Of a DNA stretch of 64,000 bases, positions 50,671-62,452 are shown one piece after another. Each line of letters begins with the position of its first letter. Position 1 is the first letter of the stretch. A program made the position numbers and the translations under genes. Source of the stretch: Theobroma cacao (lineage: Eukaryota; Streptophyta; Magnoliopsida; Malvales; Malvaceae); assembly GCF_000208745.1 (NCBI RefSeq), contig NC_030851.1, positions 35,882,091 through 35,946,090 of the forward strand, in the 5' to 3' direction. The notes beneath the pieces are model-generated. The model had not been told where the DNA came from. It was given only the letters and a program-made list of their open reading frames with translations, and did not search any database.

Positions 50671-51318
50671 GTAAACCATAGATTTTCTTTTTTGTTATTG
50701 ATTTTGTGAAAATAACAAGAGAGAGAAAGCTTGAGAGATTATGATATTATTTTTTTATTAAAATTCATGCTAGGGATAAACTATGTTAGAGATTATGAGT
50801 ATGATATGCTATTTTTTGCTTGTAAAAAATAATTTTAGTACAAATGAAAACAATTCCAAAGGATTATAAAAATAATAGGTTTGATTTTTAATTTTTGGGA
50901 ATTAAATTTTTTTCTCAACTGTAGATTATTTCAACCTTAGTTGACATTAAACATTTCAAAGACTTTAATATTTAGAAATATTGTTTAGATAATTAATTAA
51001 AATGATTTGATGTTAGAATTAAACATTAAGAATTATGTTTGGGAATTAATGTTTGGAATTGTTGTTTGAGTTTTTAATTTAAATAATTGGTAATATGTTA
51101 GAATTAAACATTAAGAATTATGTTTGGGAATTAATGTTTAGAATTATTGTTTGAATTTTTAATTAAAATGATTAGTAATATGCTAGAATTAATTATTAAA
51201 AATTATGTTTGGGAATTAATGTTTAGAATTATTATTTAGATTTTTAATTAAAATGATTGATAATATGCTAGAATTAAACATTGGAATTGATATTTGGGTA
51301 TTACTTTTTTTTTTGTAG
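50671..51318 (+). other. Probable 5' UTR intron of the hAT transposase gene
   Basis: A donor AAG|GTAAACC at 50671 and an acceptor TTTTTTTTTTGTAG| ending at 51318 sit directly before the transposase ATG (51319). The intron is AT-rich and contains an exact 85-bp tandem repeat (51013-51300). Confidence 0.55.
51013..51300 (+). repeat. Tandem repeat with an 85-bp period, 3.4 copies
   Basis: Unit starts (T/C)TAGAATTAA at 51013, 51098, 51183 and 51268 are spaced exactly 85 bp. Each unit carries AATTATGTTTGGGAATTAATG and a T-rich half. Differences between units are mainly substitutions. Confidence 0.9.
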
Positions 51319-53619
51319 ATGTCAACTAATGAGGAAACAAATTGCGCAACTAGCGAAACACCAACACCAACACCATCAACATCTACACCTTATGTTACTG
51401 CTAGTTCTACTGAAGCCAACAAAACATGTGAAGTTTTAAGCAAAGTGCAGAAGCAAAGGGAGCCATCTCAATTTACATTGGTTATGTGGGATATACTTCA
51501 CGAAATTTGTTGATAAGAAGGTGATAAGAAGGCTAAATGTTCCCATTGTGGTAAAGAATTGTGTGCTGATACAAAAAAGAATGAAACATCTTATTTGAAC
51601 GATCATATTAAAGTTTGTCCTAAGTTGAAATTGGTGTGTGATAGTGAGGAGAACAAGCACATGGAATTAGTTTTTACTTCGGGAAGGGATGGGTTAGGTA
51701 GTTAGAAGTTTGATCAAGAGGCAATTAAGAGGAGTTTAGCTGAGATGATCATTTTAGATGAATTGCCTTTTAAGTTTGTGGAAAATCAAGGATATATGAA
51801 ACACATGAATAAAGCATGTCTTAGATTTTGTATACCGTCATGATAGACTGTTGCTAGGGATTGTTATAAGGTTTATACTGATGAAAAAACTCGAATGAGA
51901 AGATTGTTAAGATCATGTTCTGGTAGAATGTGTTTCACCACTAACACATGGACTTCGATATAAAGAATTAACTATATGTGTCTAACTACCAATTTTATTG
52001 ATAATGATTAGAAGTTACAAAAAAGAATTTTGAACTTTTGTCCGATCACTAGTCACAAAGGTGAAGCCATTGATAAGGCAATTAGTAAATGTTTGGGGGA
52101 TTGGGGATCCAAAAGATTTTTTCTATCACTGTTGATAATGCTAGTTCAAATGATGTTGTAATAGGATATTTGATAAAAAAATTTAATGTTGCTGGAACTA
52201 GTATTTTAGGAGGTAGATTTTTTCATGTGAGATGCATTGCTTATATTGTTAATCTTGTGATTTTTGATGGATTAAAGGATATGAATACCTTAATTGCTTG
52301 TGTTAGAAGGGCAATGAGATATGTTTGACAATCCCCTACTAGATTAGTCAAGTTTAAGGAGTGTGCTACTAGTGTGAGAGTTGAGAGCATATGTTTATTG
52401 TGTTTGGATGTGAGCACTAGATGGAATTCTACTTTTTTGATGTTGGATACAGCTTTGAAATTTCAGAGGGCTTTTGCATCATTTGAATTATGTGATAATA
52501 GCTACATACTTGAGCTCATAAGGTTAGGAGATGGGGTGCCCGATGATAGAGATTGGGCAAATGTTAGAAGGATTTCTCATTTCTTAAGAGAATTTATAAT
52601 TTGGCCTTGAGTGTTTTAGGCACATCTTACATAACTGCTAATTCTTTTTTGGATTCCATTTCTGATGTGTATACTACTTTGATTGAATGGCAAAATGGTG
52701 ATGATGTTGATTTACGGTATATGGCAATTAAGATGAAAGAGAAATTTGACAAGTATTGGGGGAATGTGGACAAAATGAAAGAGAAATTACAGTATAGTAT
52801 TGTTCATTGTTGCTATACTTGATTCGAGGAAAAAACTTTCTTATGTTGAATTCACTTTGCTAGACATGTATCCTCCTACTCAAGCTTTAACGATGTTTTT
52901 TTTGGTAACACAAACAATGGATGAGTTGTTTCATTGTTATAGAGTTATGCTACAACCTCCAGCTCGTGATGTTGGTGAAAGTGGTCAAGAGTGTCCAACG
53001 TCCATGGGTCAAGGCACTAGTGGTGGTTGTAGCGATAGTGTTGCTTCGACTTTGATTTGCAAGGACACAGAATGCACTAAAAAAAGATTGGATAGGTTCA
53101 AGAAGAATCGGTTAAACACAGGGTCAAAAGAGTTGAAAACGAAATTGGAGAAATATTTATCTAAGCCTGTGGATGATGAAGGTTTTGATGATGATGAGTT
53201 TGATGTTCTCATGTGGTGGAAACTTAATCAGTTTAGGTTTCCTGTACTTGCTGCTATTACTAGTGATATTTTTGCTGTTCTCGTATCAATAGTTGCTTCG
53301 GAATCTGCTTTTAGTATATATGGACATGTGCTTGATGCGTATAGGAGTTTTTTGACTCCTAAGGTCATGCAAGCACTTATTTGTGCTCAAGATTGGTTAC
53401 GTGGATTGGCACGTGGTGATCTAGATTTGATTGAAGATGATTTGGACGAGCTTGATAAACTTGATTTTGGTAACTATTTAATTTATTTTATAGTTTTATT
53501 TATAATTTAATTTATTAGATTTGTCAAAAATTAATTTATCATATTTGTTATTTTATTTTTTAGAGTTAACTAATATTGCATTGGAGACAATAGCTGAGTT
53601 TGAGCCTAAGTCGGACTAA
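51319..53619 (+). pseudogene. BED-finger hAT transposase, broken
   Basis: It starts MSTNEETNCATSETPT with a Thr/Ser/Pro-rich leader. A BED-type zinc finger follows with KAKCSHCGKELC and an H...C pair near 51535-51620. The hAT core shows RCFT-type TNTW (about 51940), FSITVDNASSND (about 52117-52155), FFHVRCIAYIVNLV (about 52218-52260) and STRWNSTFLMLD (about 52410-52445). The C-terminal dimerisation part has DVLMWWKLNQFRFPVLAAI and SAFSIYGHVLDAYRSFL (53200-53360). A last intron (53470-53563) joins KLDF to ELTNIALETIAEFEPKSD and a TAA at 53617-53619. In-frame stops near 51513, 51700, 51842 and 52328 and frame changes disable it. It resembles the plant RICESLEEPER/DAYSLEEPER-like group. Confidence 0.85.
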
Positions 53620-54301
53620 AATTTTCAGGTAATGTTATCATTAGGTATTATGCAATATTTATATTACATTTATAATCCATTTAGGTTATCTTACCACAAA
53701 AAATTATACTAATTATATATTTGCTTTTAACATTTTTTAGGAGCATGTTCTGCAAAATCGTTAAAAATTGAAGTTGGAGCCTTAGAGATCCATCTTTTGA
53801 AATTTAATCATTTAAGTGAAGCTTTAAGTTGTGGAACTCTTATTTGTTTATTTATTGTATGAAGATTAATATTAATTTCTTTGTGATCATATTTAATTAT
53901 AAAACTTTTGAAACTAATGTTTATTTATTATATAAAGATTAATGTTTATTTATTACATGAAGATTAATATCATTAATCATTTAAAAAATAAATAAATAGG
54001 TCAAAAGGATTACATATAAATAAATGGATCTAAAATAACAATTTACAAAAAATTATATAAAAAAGTCCATGTCAAACAAAAAAGAAGACCATTTTGAACA
54101 AAAAAAGCCCAACTAAGCCCAAGTTAACCTCAAATAGTCCAAGTCAACTCACTGCAAAAATCAACTTGAAATCGACTGAACCGAAACCCCGTAAAATCGA
54201 TTGAAACTGACCTTTAATACGGTGGTTCGATCAGTTGGAAGAGCTTAATTTTTTGGTCGGTTTTATGAAAAATTGAATCAATCGAAGCTTACTCTCCCCT
54301 A
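53620..54301. other. 3' end of the hAT element
   Basis: AT-rich, non-coding. Subterminal ATCGATTGAAACTGA- and GGTTCGATC-type motifs near 54180-54230 may bind transposase. Confidence 0.4.
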
Positions 54302-54991
54302 ATTATAGAGGCCCCAAGATATTTAAAAAATCCTTAGTTAGAAGAATTTTGGCTACCATGCTTAGTAACTTAGCTTTTCCAATGCAAACATTAGAGGAAA
54401 CCAACATCTTTGATTTCTCTAGGCTTACCTTTTGCCCTGAAGCTTTATAAAATCTGTCAAGAATGTTCATCATAATCCTGACTTGACTTGCTATAGCTAC
54501 ACCAAAAAGCATCAAATCATTAGCAAAGCAGACATGAGAAAGACTAAGACCATGTTTTGTAAAACTGAGTGGTTTCATTGCCTTTGTCGCACATAGTTTT
54601 TTATCAAATGTGAGAGTTTTTGCAAGCAAATCATAAATAAATAAGGAAAGAGGGGGTCCCCTTGCTTGAGTCTTCTAGATGGAGAGAAATTTTTTGTATA
54701 ACTACCATTCCAAATGATAGAAAAGGTATGAGTCTTTACAATGTACATGATCAAATTTACCCAAGAAAATGGTAGCCTAATTTCTTCTTGCACTTTTTGT
54801 AAAAAATGCCATTTTAATCGATTATAGGCCTTCTCTGAATCAATCATTATAGCTAAAGCCCATTGCTTTCTTTTTTTCATGCTCATAGTATGGATTGCTT
54901 CTTGGACAATAATAATATTATTCGTCGTCTGTCTCCTTGGTATAAAACTACTTTGTGTCTTACTAATAATTTTTGTAAGTAATGGTCGCAA

Positions 54992-56524
54992 TTTATCAAC
55001 AAGTATCTTACTTATAATTTTAAGTGGTACTATGCAAAGACTTATTGGACAAAATTATGCAATTCTCTTAAGCAATTCAACTTTCTAGATAAGAGTAATT
55101 AAGGTATGATTTAAATTTGAGGGCTAAGTACCTTAATTCTATGCTTCTTATACAAACTTCACAAGATCTTAACCAACATTCTCCTAATTTCTTTGATAAA
55201 AGTTGGTTGAAAAACCATTAAAACCTAGACTCTTGTTCGGGTACATATCAAAGGTGGCCCTTTTAACATCTAAAGCAGAAACGGGCTTTGAAATGTCATT
55301 AACATCAGTATTTTCTAACCTTCAGCACGAGCTCTTTAGCAAAGAAATCTTTACTCCATCATCCGCGTATAGTCTCTTATAAAATTGTAGGACAAGGCTC
55401 TCTAGTTCGGCTTGGTCATAGCACCATGTCTCTTCATCTCGCTTAAGAGTTGCAATCTTCTTTCTATACTGCCTCTCTTTAACTATCGCATGATGAAATT
55501 TAGAATTAGTATCACTATACTTTAACCAGTCAATCTTGGCCCTCTGTTGCCATATAACCTCTTCTTGACAAAGAACTGAATTGTACTTTTCAACTAAAGT
55601 AACCCTCAGATTTTGAAGATAGTTATTCGATCATTTGTCAAGGTGTCGTTGTATTCCTTGAAGTCTCACCAGTAATCTTCAATTCCTTTTTGATAAATCA
55701 CCAAAGGACTCATATTTCCATATTTCCAAAGCTTCCGCTAATTTTTTCAATGTCAAAGTAAGACTGTCAATTTCGAAATTCTAATTATCTCTCACGAATT
55801 CATCAAAGCCTAGATGAGATAGCCACTCCTTTTCAAATCTAAAATTCATTTTTGTTTACTTGCATGGTGAACTAGTTTGGCACTGCACCAGAATAAAATG
55901 ATGATCAGAGTGAGCTCGAGAAAGATCTAATACTTGAGCATATGGGAAGAAATCACACCAATTCTCATTAACCACTACTTTATCTAATCTTTCCCTAGTT
56001 TACGCTAAGCCATCTCCCTATTCAGTCCAGGTGTATTTTGGTCCAGATGCACCTAAATAAAAAAGACAACAATAATTTAAGCAGTCAATCATTTAATTGC
56101 ATTAAGAAAAGTTCACGCTGCACCTCTTTATCTTTTCATCAATTGAAATAACTTGGTTGAAATCTTCCATCACTAGCCAAGGCAAACAAATGTAGCTTGC
56201 TAACTAAGCATAGAGACTGCTAAAGCCTTTTCCTCTCTCTTGCCATAGGACTTCCATAAACCGCTGTTAAAAGCTAATATTTCAACTTCTAGGTAAAGCT
56301 TTATCCCACAACAACCATATACCCCCCCAAAAAATCATTTGCCTCTACTCTAAAAAAGTTTGGAAATCCAATTCTACAACATATCTTAGTTACTTTATCA
56401 TCTGAAATCTTGGCTCCAAGATGATTACTAATTGTAACTTATGGATTTTGATCATATTCTTTACATTCCTAACACTTCTACGAGAGGCTGTTCCTCTCAC
56501 ATTCCAACTCAAAATATTTATCAT
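54992..56524 (-). pseudogene. LINE ORF2 5' part: endonuclease and RT start, broken
   Basis: On the minus strand from the ATG at 56524 the reading gives MINILSWNVRGTASRR, the L1 endonuclease start, then a long decayed stretch. RT motifs appear downstream from 54991 (MRPLLTKIISKTQSSFIP). Stops are frequent. It is part of the LINE listed at 47858-59240. Confidence 0.75.
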
Positions 56525-58440
56525 AAAATAATAAAATAAACAAGAACAATTGGTAATAATCCTACCAATCCTTCAATAAGAATTAATCTTGCATGAGAAC
56601 ATGTTCTCTTTCTTCTATCCCCGTAGTTGTCGATAAGGAGCAACCATATGTCTCATGACACAACACGTGAGTCCAACCCCAACTGATCGATGGACTAACA
56701 TGCAGATGAGGGGTTCCCCGTGCGTATGTAATAGCGAGGCACTCTGCACTTAGCCCCTTAAAGGGCCTAGCAAGCCAGTCTAGAGAGCAAAGTCTCCATA
56801 TACGTAAGCCATGCATAGGCTTCTTGAGCGCAAGTGGGCCACATGCTCAGCGGAGCTAGGCATGCTGTGAGCCTTGCACAATTGGGCCGTGCATGCTGCG
56901 TAGCTCGCATAGATGGGTCGCGTGCCAATAAACCCTAGCACTAAGTAGAGGTGTCAATATGGGCTGGCCTGACCCAAGCCTTTATGGGCTAAGAAAATAT
57001 GGGTGGGGTCGGGCTAGCCCATTTGTTATATGGGTCATCAAAACCTCAACCCAACCCATCCCTTGTTAGCCTATGGGCTAGGTTGGGCCCGTCAATTTTT
57101 TTTTCAAAAAAAATTATTTTTATAATTTTACCTAACAAATTTCCTATCAATAAAATTATTCTATGATTTAATTCATAAATTGAATAATAAAAATATGTTA
57201 CAAACAAATAAATTACATAAATAAAGGATAAATTTTTAACACAAGCTATCGTCCCATAAATGTATGTATATAATCAAATAATAGAAACTCCAAGACTCAT
57301 TTATATTCTCCTCAATCTTTATCCTCAAGCAAAACATTTAAATCTTATTTAGACAGCAATAATGTCTGAAGGTATGAATCATTATCAATTTATCATTTAA
57401 TATTCATTTCCATAAAAGAAAAAGATATAATAAGTTTTAATTTAAATTAAAATTATTAATTTGAAGAATAAAGATTAAAGACATTGAAATATATAAAATA
57501 AGCAATACCATTTGTAACTAAATTATTAATTTTATATAATTAAATATATAAAATTATTAAATTAATTAAACTTATTAATTTATTTTTTTTTCTTAGGCCA
57601 CAAGGCTAGCTCGCCCTAGCCCACCTCAGCCCACTAATCTGATGGGCTAGCCCATTTAGGCCCAATTTTAATATGGGCCTAAATTTTCAAGCCCAACCCA
57701 CCCCATATTTAATAAAAAATGCGCCGACCTAATGGGTCAGACCCATTTTGACAGGTCTAGCGCTAAGTGCTGTTGTTAGGTGCCATGCAAGCTAGCCCAA
57801 TGCCTAAATTTTAGGCACCCCCTTTAGGGCTAGCCCTGCACCCCTGTGCACCTGCAAGTTGCGCACCTTGTGCACTTACGAGCCATGCGCACCAACTATT
57901 GGCGCACCACTGCTAAGCTAGCTCCGTGCATCTGTGCACCATTGCCAAACCAACATGCCATTCCCAGCGCACCATAGGCAGACCATACAAGAGTAGATTT
58001 TAAGGAGCTACATGAGCTACATAGGGACTAAATTTCCTTAAGTTTAAGTTAGGGTTGCTTACTTGCTCACCAAGTTAAGGGAATATTATCTCTTTAGCTA
58101 TATGTTTACTTTTCTTCCACACTAAGGAAACTTAGGTTAGTTGTTTTCTTGTTTTATTTTACTTGCACCCCAAGTAGCTTAGATGCTATAAATAGCCACC
58201 TTAGATAGTCTTTTCTTTTCATCATGCAATTACTTTTTGTTGAGATTTTAGATATTTTGTTTTTCTCTCATTTGAGCAATAATACTTATTTATTCTCCCC
58301 AATCTCTTTTTTTATATTTATTTACTTTATGTTTTCGCATCAATATTCAATAAACCTCAGTAAGGTTTGCTTGGTCTTACGAACACAAGACTACAGCGCC
58401 ACACGAAACTTGACTAAAGTTCCAAGCTTGTGACATCTCA
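56525..58440 (+). repeat. LTR-like segment between LINE ORF1 and ORF2
   Basis: The DNA between the ORF2 start (56524) and the ORF1 end (about 58441) is far longer than normal and different in base composition, with many GCGCACC/TGCGCA motifs (57840-57970). Near its right end are a TATA box GCTATAAATAGCC (about 58185-58197), a CAATAAACC polyadenylation-like site (about 58347) and an end like TTGTGACA. This suggests a plus-strand LTR. No matching ends or target duplication could be found. It contains the hAT MITE 56946-57759. Confidence 0.4.
56946..57759. mobile_element. Non-autonomous hAT element (MITE) with clear ends
   Basis: This 814-bp element has inverted ends TAGAGGTGTCAATATGGGCT and, in reverse complement, TAGACCTGTCAAAATGGGTC. 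The flanking 8-mers are GCACTAAG (56938-56945) and GCGCTAAG (57760-57767), seven of eight identical. Subterminal GGGCTAGCCC palindromes recur near both ends (57019-57095 and 57600-57680) around an AT-rich non-coding core. The TAGRGGTGTCAA end is common in plant hAT families. Confidence 0.9.
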
Positions 58441-59240
58441 TCCATAGGATCATTTTTTGTATAAGCAGTCCTTTTTTCACTTGCAGTATCATTCATTCCC
58501 ATTCTAAGCTATTAGCAGTACCTTCACAGGCTAAAGTATTAGGAATTTCAATACTTGACTTGGGTGCTTAAAGGCTTCTATCTGGCAATTTATTTGTTCC
58601 TGCATCTCTATTCACTAATTCATGAGACAATGTAGTGGCATTCAAAGCTCCAATATTGTCTTATGTCTTGGTTGCATTATTCAGCACCGAAATCTTCTTT
58701 GAAGAGGCTATTTTAATGGCACCAAAGCAAACATTTTTACGTTTTGCTTTGGCTGAAGATTGCTCTCTATTTGCAACAATGGTAGATTGTAGCAAAGGTC
58801 GTTTCAATATCTCTTTCAAGCTAGTTACAGTTTTATGTGATTTAGCTACAATCGACACAAAGGTGCTTGCTCTAAAGATTCATGGATCACCTCCTTTTCG
58901 TCATGACCTTCGTCGACTTCTTCTAACAAATGGAATCTTGAGCCTGATTTTGGGTTGCTTTTAGTAATCTATTCATGGCTAGTTTGCTTCCCTCTAGTCT
59001 TTGCTCCTCCCTCTATTCTATTAACAATATTCTTCCTATAGTTCTTTTTGGTTATCATCCATGAACCAAATCTAGAGGTATCAAAATCCTTCATAGGGTT
59101 CTTATTTGAATCATCCACCTTCAATGCTTGCTTTTCAAATAATCCTTCATTCATTCTTTGTTTCATAAGACAAACCTCTGCAAATGTTCAAATTTGCCAT
59201 GGTGAAAACAAAGCATTTTGATTTTTGAGTCCATACCATG

Positions 59241-59460
59241 CAAGATAGCAACTATCGCTTAACATGCGCCTATAAGCTTTCCTATATTTTTGTTTTTACT
59301 ATATTTAGGTATTTTGATTCAACAGTTTTGCAATTATTAATTATTTAAAATAAATTTTTTATTTTCATCATTTCATGCACCTAAAAATTTGGTATTTGTT
59401 TTGGGGAAAAAAAGGGTAACTATAAAAAAATAAAAAGGAAAGAGAATAAAAGAAGATTAA
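59241..59460. other. Gap between LINE and Harbinger-like element
   Basis: AT-rich sequence with no feature recognised. It ends in the TAA that forms one side of the next element's target duplication. Confidence 0.4.
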
Positions 59461-59807
59461 GGTAGCGTTTGGTACTTTACAATGTAATGTGATTACAGGT
59501 AATGTGATTGTAAGCAATATGATTGCAAGCAATGTGATTGTAGGGAAGATAATATTACAGTGTTTGGTATATAAGTAATGTAATGATTAAAATGCAACAA
59601 ATATAGCATTGTAGTGTTTGTTTTACAAGTACTTTACAGGGTATGTAATGTTAATTTTCAAAACTACCCTTATATATTAAAATACAAGTTTAACATGTAT
59701 TTTTTATTGGTAATTTTTATATAATGTCATTTTTAAATATTTTTTATTTTTTATTTCTTATTACAAGAATATAATTTATTTTTATTTTTAATATAATTTT
59801 TAATATT

Positions 59808-59808
59808 N
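59808..59808. other. Undetermined base (N)
   Basis: A single N in a T-rich stretch of the Harbinger-like element. Confidence 0.99.
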
Positions 59809-60422
59809 TTTATTTTATTTTTTTAATATAATTTTTTATATTGTATATTTTATTTTAAATTTTTTCTTTAGAAGATAATATTTTATTTTTGTTTCTTAAT
59901 ACGTTTTATATGTATACATTAATGTGATAGCTTCCTCTCTTGTAACCAATAGCAAATTGGCAATAAAAAACCCATAATTCTCAATCTCCAATTAATTTCT
60001 TCTGAAAATATCATAAATTCAAAAAAACTTGCTATCAAGCTAAAACAAAATATCAAGCATAACATCACCAAAACCATATAACTGAAAATCATAAATGAAG
60101 CACCTTGATTGATGCTCTAATCCAAAAGTCATAAAGTTCTAATAAAACCAAAGTTGAAGTCACCTAAAGGATAGACACACCATTGTTAAAATACAAAAGA
60201 GTTCAAAGTTAATAACACTGTTAAAGTTCACCCTAAATTGATAACTAGTTCTTTGCAATAACAATACCCATCATTGCTTTAGATTGAGCCACTAAGCAAA
60301 GCCTTCACATAAATTTTCTACAACTCCCCTGACAATGAAAATAGATAATTTATCTTCCACATATCACTAGAGATGATATGTCCAGCCTTAACAATTTCTT
60401 CAAAAGTCAAACCTTCAACTCC

Positions 60423-60905
60423 CTAAACTATCTCAGCTACATGCTTTTTCAACCTCGCATCTTCAGCCATGAATTGAAAACGACTTACTAATTTATCAAT
60501 TCCTCCCCTTGCACCTTGACAGATTTCTCCAATCTTATCCACACTATATTGGAATGCATGAACAATGTTGTCACCATTACCTTTTGTCTTAGTTTTTTTA
60601 CGACGCACCTCTCTGTCACCTTGCTCTATAGTCCTTCTTCTAGTAGCAGTGGATCCCTCACTATTGGTAGCTTGAGCAGGAGAAACATCATCATCACCAT
60701 TGTCATTTTCATCAACATTCAATGCACTGAAAGCTTCTGAAGCTACCCTTGTTGCTGCAAATGCAACTTCCTCAGTTTCTATGTTCTCCACTGCATCAGC
60801 TGGTGACTCTACTCCTTCCCTAGTTGCATTCTTTTCTTGCACCCTAAAATCTAAAAAAAAATTATAATGGTTTCCTACTATCAAGACCAATTTTACCTTA
60901 AACAA
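60423..60905 (-). pseudogene. Fragment of a transposon-associated protein (Myb/SANT-like ORF1 type)
   Basis: This 160-codon frame has no credible ATG context and is probably one exon. Its first half is acidic (AVENIETEEVAF, VDENDNGDDD). The second has a basic RRKKTKTKG stretch, then a helical part (VHAFQYSVDKIGEI, DKLVSRFQFMAEDARLK). Beyond its stop the reading resumes in related sense (GLTFEEIVKAGHII near 60400). Acidic-basic-helical C-termini of this type occur in Myb/SANT-like proteins encoded next to Harbinger transposases, which would fit the element. I am not sure of the family. An exon-like piece at about 61915-61975 (minus, RQERLDFWANLQQEVQ) may belong to the same broken gene. Confidence 0.4.
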
Positions 60906-61417
60906 AATAAAAAAAATGGGAGGTCAAATCTTAAAAAAAAAAAGCAAAAAAAGAGTAAAAATTCAAGTTAAGGGTTAAAATGAGATTTTTTTAGGTCAAA
61001 ACGGTAGCAGACCATCTTCGGTTGTTTGTCAACGCGTAGATCTCGAAAAGTTACATGGATTCAAAAAAAAATCTCCCCAATTGGACAACCGAGCATAAAA
61101 TTAGGACTTTTTAAAGTTGAGACCACCTTTGACCCAAAACAACCGAAACATTGTAACCTTTTTTAATTTAAACGTTGCGTTGAGTTTAAGCCCACCCAAC
61201 AGTCCTCATAAGAGCAAAATGAACTAGAAGAATGAGGGGACTAAACCCCCTACGAGAAACCAACCCAACTCTTACAAATTTTCTAAAAAAAAAAAATTTC
61301 AATCCAAAGACCCAACCCCAAAAAAAGGCAAAAACAAAAACACAAGGCTTCTTCCTTGATAAACCAAAGTACTAACCAGTTGGATTACAGGCCGTCCATT
61401 AGAACATATAACATTCT

Positions 61418-61712
61418 TTACTAACTAGTCACGTAATACCTTACTAACAAGTCTCGCAATGCCTTAATAATAAGTCACGCAATGCTTATCAATTAGTCAC
61501 GCAATGCCTTATCAGAAACTATTCACGTAATGCCTTATCAAAAACTAGTCATGTAATGCCCAAAGTCAGTCACGTAATGCCTATCAACTAGTCACGCAAT
61601 GTCTTATCAGAAACTAGTCATGTAATGACTTATCAAAAAATAGTCATGCAATATCCAAAATCAGTTATGCAATGTCCAAAATCAGTCACGCAATGCCTTA
61701 TCAAAAACCAAG
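61418..61712. repeat. Minisatellite inside the Harbinger-like element, ~12 copies
   Basis: The unit is roughly TAGTCACGCAATGCCTTATCAAAAAC (about 22-28 bp). It recurs from 61418 to 61712 with variants TCACGTAATG, TCATGTAATG and TCACGCAATG. Spacing varies because the AT-rich part differs in length. Confidence 0.85.
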
Positions 61713-62452
61713 CACAAAGAAGATGGTCATGTCTTGACGGTATCATGGATTTGGCAATGCTAGGTACGAGTTCTACTGTTTTCAGCAATTCTAATTGGAT
61801 AAAAGTTCTAATTGGATAGAACTTGAAAACTATTTGATTATCCATATTTTTTTGAGAGAATAAAAACCAAAAATTGCAACCAAACATGCAGCGTTTTATT
61901 TCATCACAATTACCTGTACCTCTTGTTGAAGATTAGCCCAGAAATCCAACCTCTCTTGCCGATCAAGGGCCAAATTGTTTCAATGATAAACCCTAAAATA
62001 TAAATATGAAGAAAACCCAAATTAATAAAAAAAAGTCAAATTAAAGAATACAAGAAGAAGATAAAAAAAGAAGAAAGAAAAAGAAAAATGGGAGATTTCG
62101 ATCCATAATTTCAAATGATGAAGAAGCAGAGCTAGAAGAAAGAGTAGCGACTTTAGCAAAATGGAGAAGAAACAACAAACCCTCAACCCCAAAAACGATA
62201 CTTTGCTTCTAATTGTGAGTAATTTTTTTAAAAAATAATAGATAAAAATATCTTTAAATACATTATAGAGTGCAATATAATATGATTGTATTAATTTTGA
62301 ATTGTAATCATATTACATCTATTAACTGTAATATAATTACATTATAATATTATATTATAATAATCTATTAAAAAATAAATATTATAATATAATTTAATTA
62401 AGTACATTATAAATAAGAACGTGACTTTACATCCCTGGTACCAAACGCATCC

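Larger units (their letters stand above)
50293..54301 (+). mobile_element. hAT transposon inserted in LINE ORF2
   Basis: The LINE RT reading stops at KDFLNILG (about 54315) and resumes at PMIHDKVS (about 50290), so the intervening 4 kb is an insertion. The suggested ends are TAGGTAAG on the left and TAGGGGAGAG in reverse complement on the right. Both start TAGG as in many plant hAT elements, but the match is short and the 8-bp target duplication is eroded. The inside carries a BED-finger/hAT transposase gene on the plus strand with a 5' UTR intron. Subterminal regions are rich in GATCG and CGGTC motifs. Confidence 0.72.
47858..59240 (-). mobile_element. L1-type LINE on the minus strand, interrupted by nested insertions
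   Basis: The LINE reads right to left. The end of ORF1 (59230-58441) has a degenerate zinc knuckle (CFHHGKFEHL) and SRFGSWMITKKNYRKN. ORF2 starts with an ATG at 56522-56524 (MINILSWNVRGTASRR, the endonuclease start). The RT core lies at 54991-54575 (QSSFIPRRQTTNN, MIDSEKAYNRLKWHFL, RLKQGDPLFPYLF) and continues to 54303 (LSLSHVCFANDLMLF). RT resumes at about 50290-50033 (PMIHDKVSRLTYLELV). An RNase H part follows at 48993-48784 (VKLNVDGN). The poly(A) end reads ATCAAAAAAAAAAA at about 47871-47858. Three foreign segments break it: a hAT element in ORF2, an LTR-like segment between ORF1 and ORF2, and a hAT MITE inside that segment. Many point stops show age. 5'-truncated near the ORF1 zinc knuckle. 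Confidence 0.82.
59461..62452. mobile_element. PIF/Harbinger-like transposon, non-autonomous remnant
   Basis: A 2,992-bp element. The left end reads GGTAGCGTTTGGTACT and the right end in reverse complement reads GGATGCGTTTGGTACC (13 of 16 alike). TAA lies on both sides (59458-59460 and 62453-62455), matching the 3-bp TWA duplication of PIF/Harbinger elements. Just inside the left end, a ~15-bp unit of the form (C/G)AATGTGATTGTA(A/G)G is repeated four times (about 59500-59550), probable subterminal binding sites. The inside holds one minus-strand ORF fragment and a minisatellite. No DDE transposase is recognisable. An undetermined base is at 59808. Confidence 0.7.
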
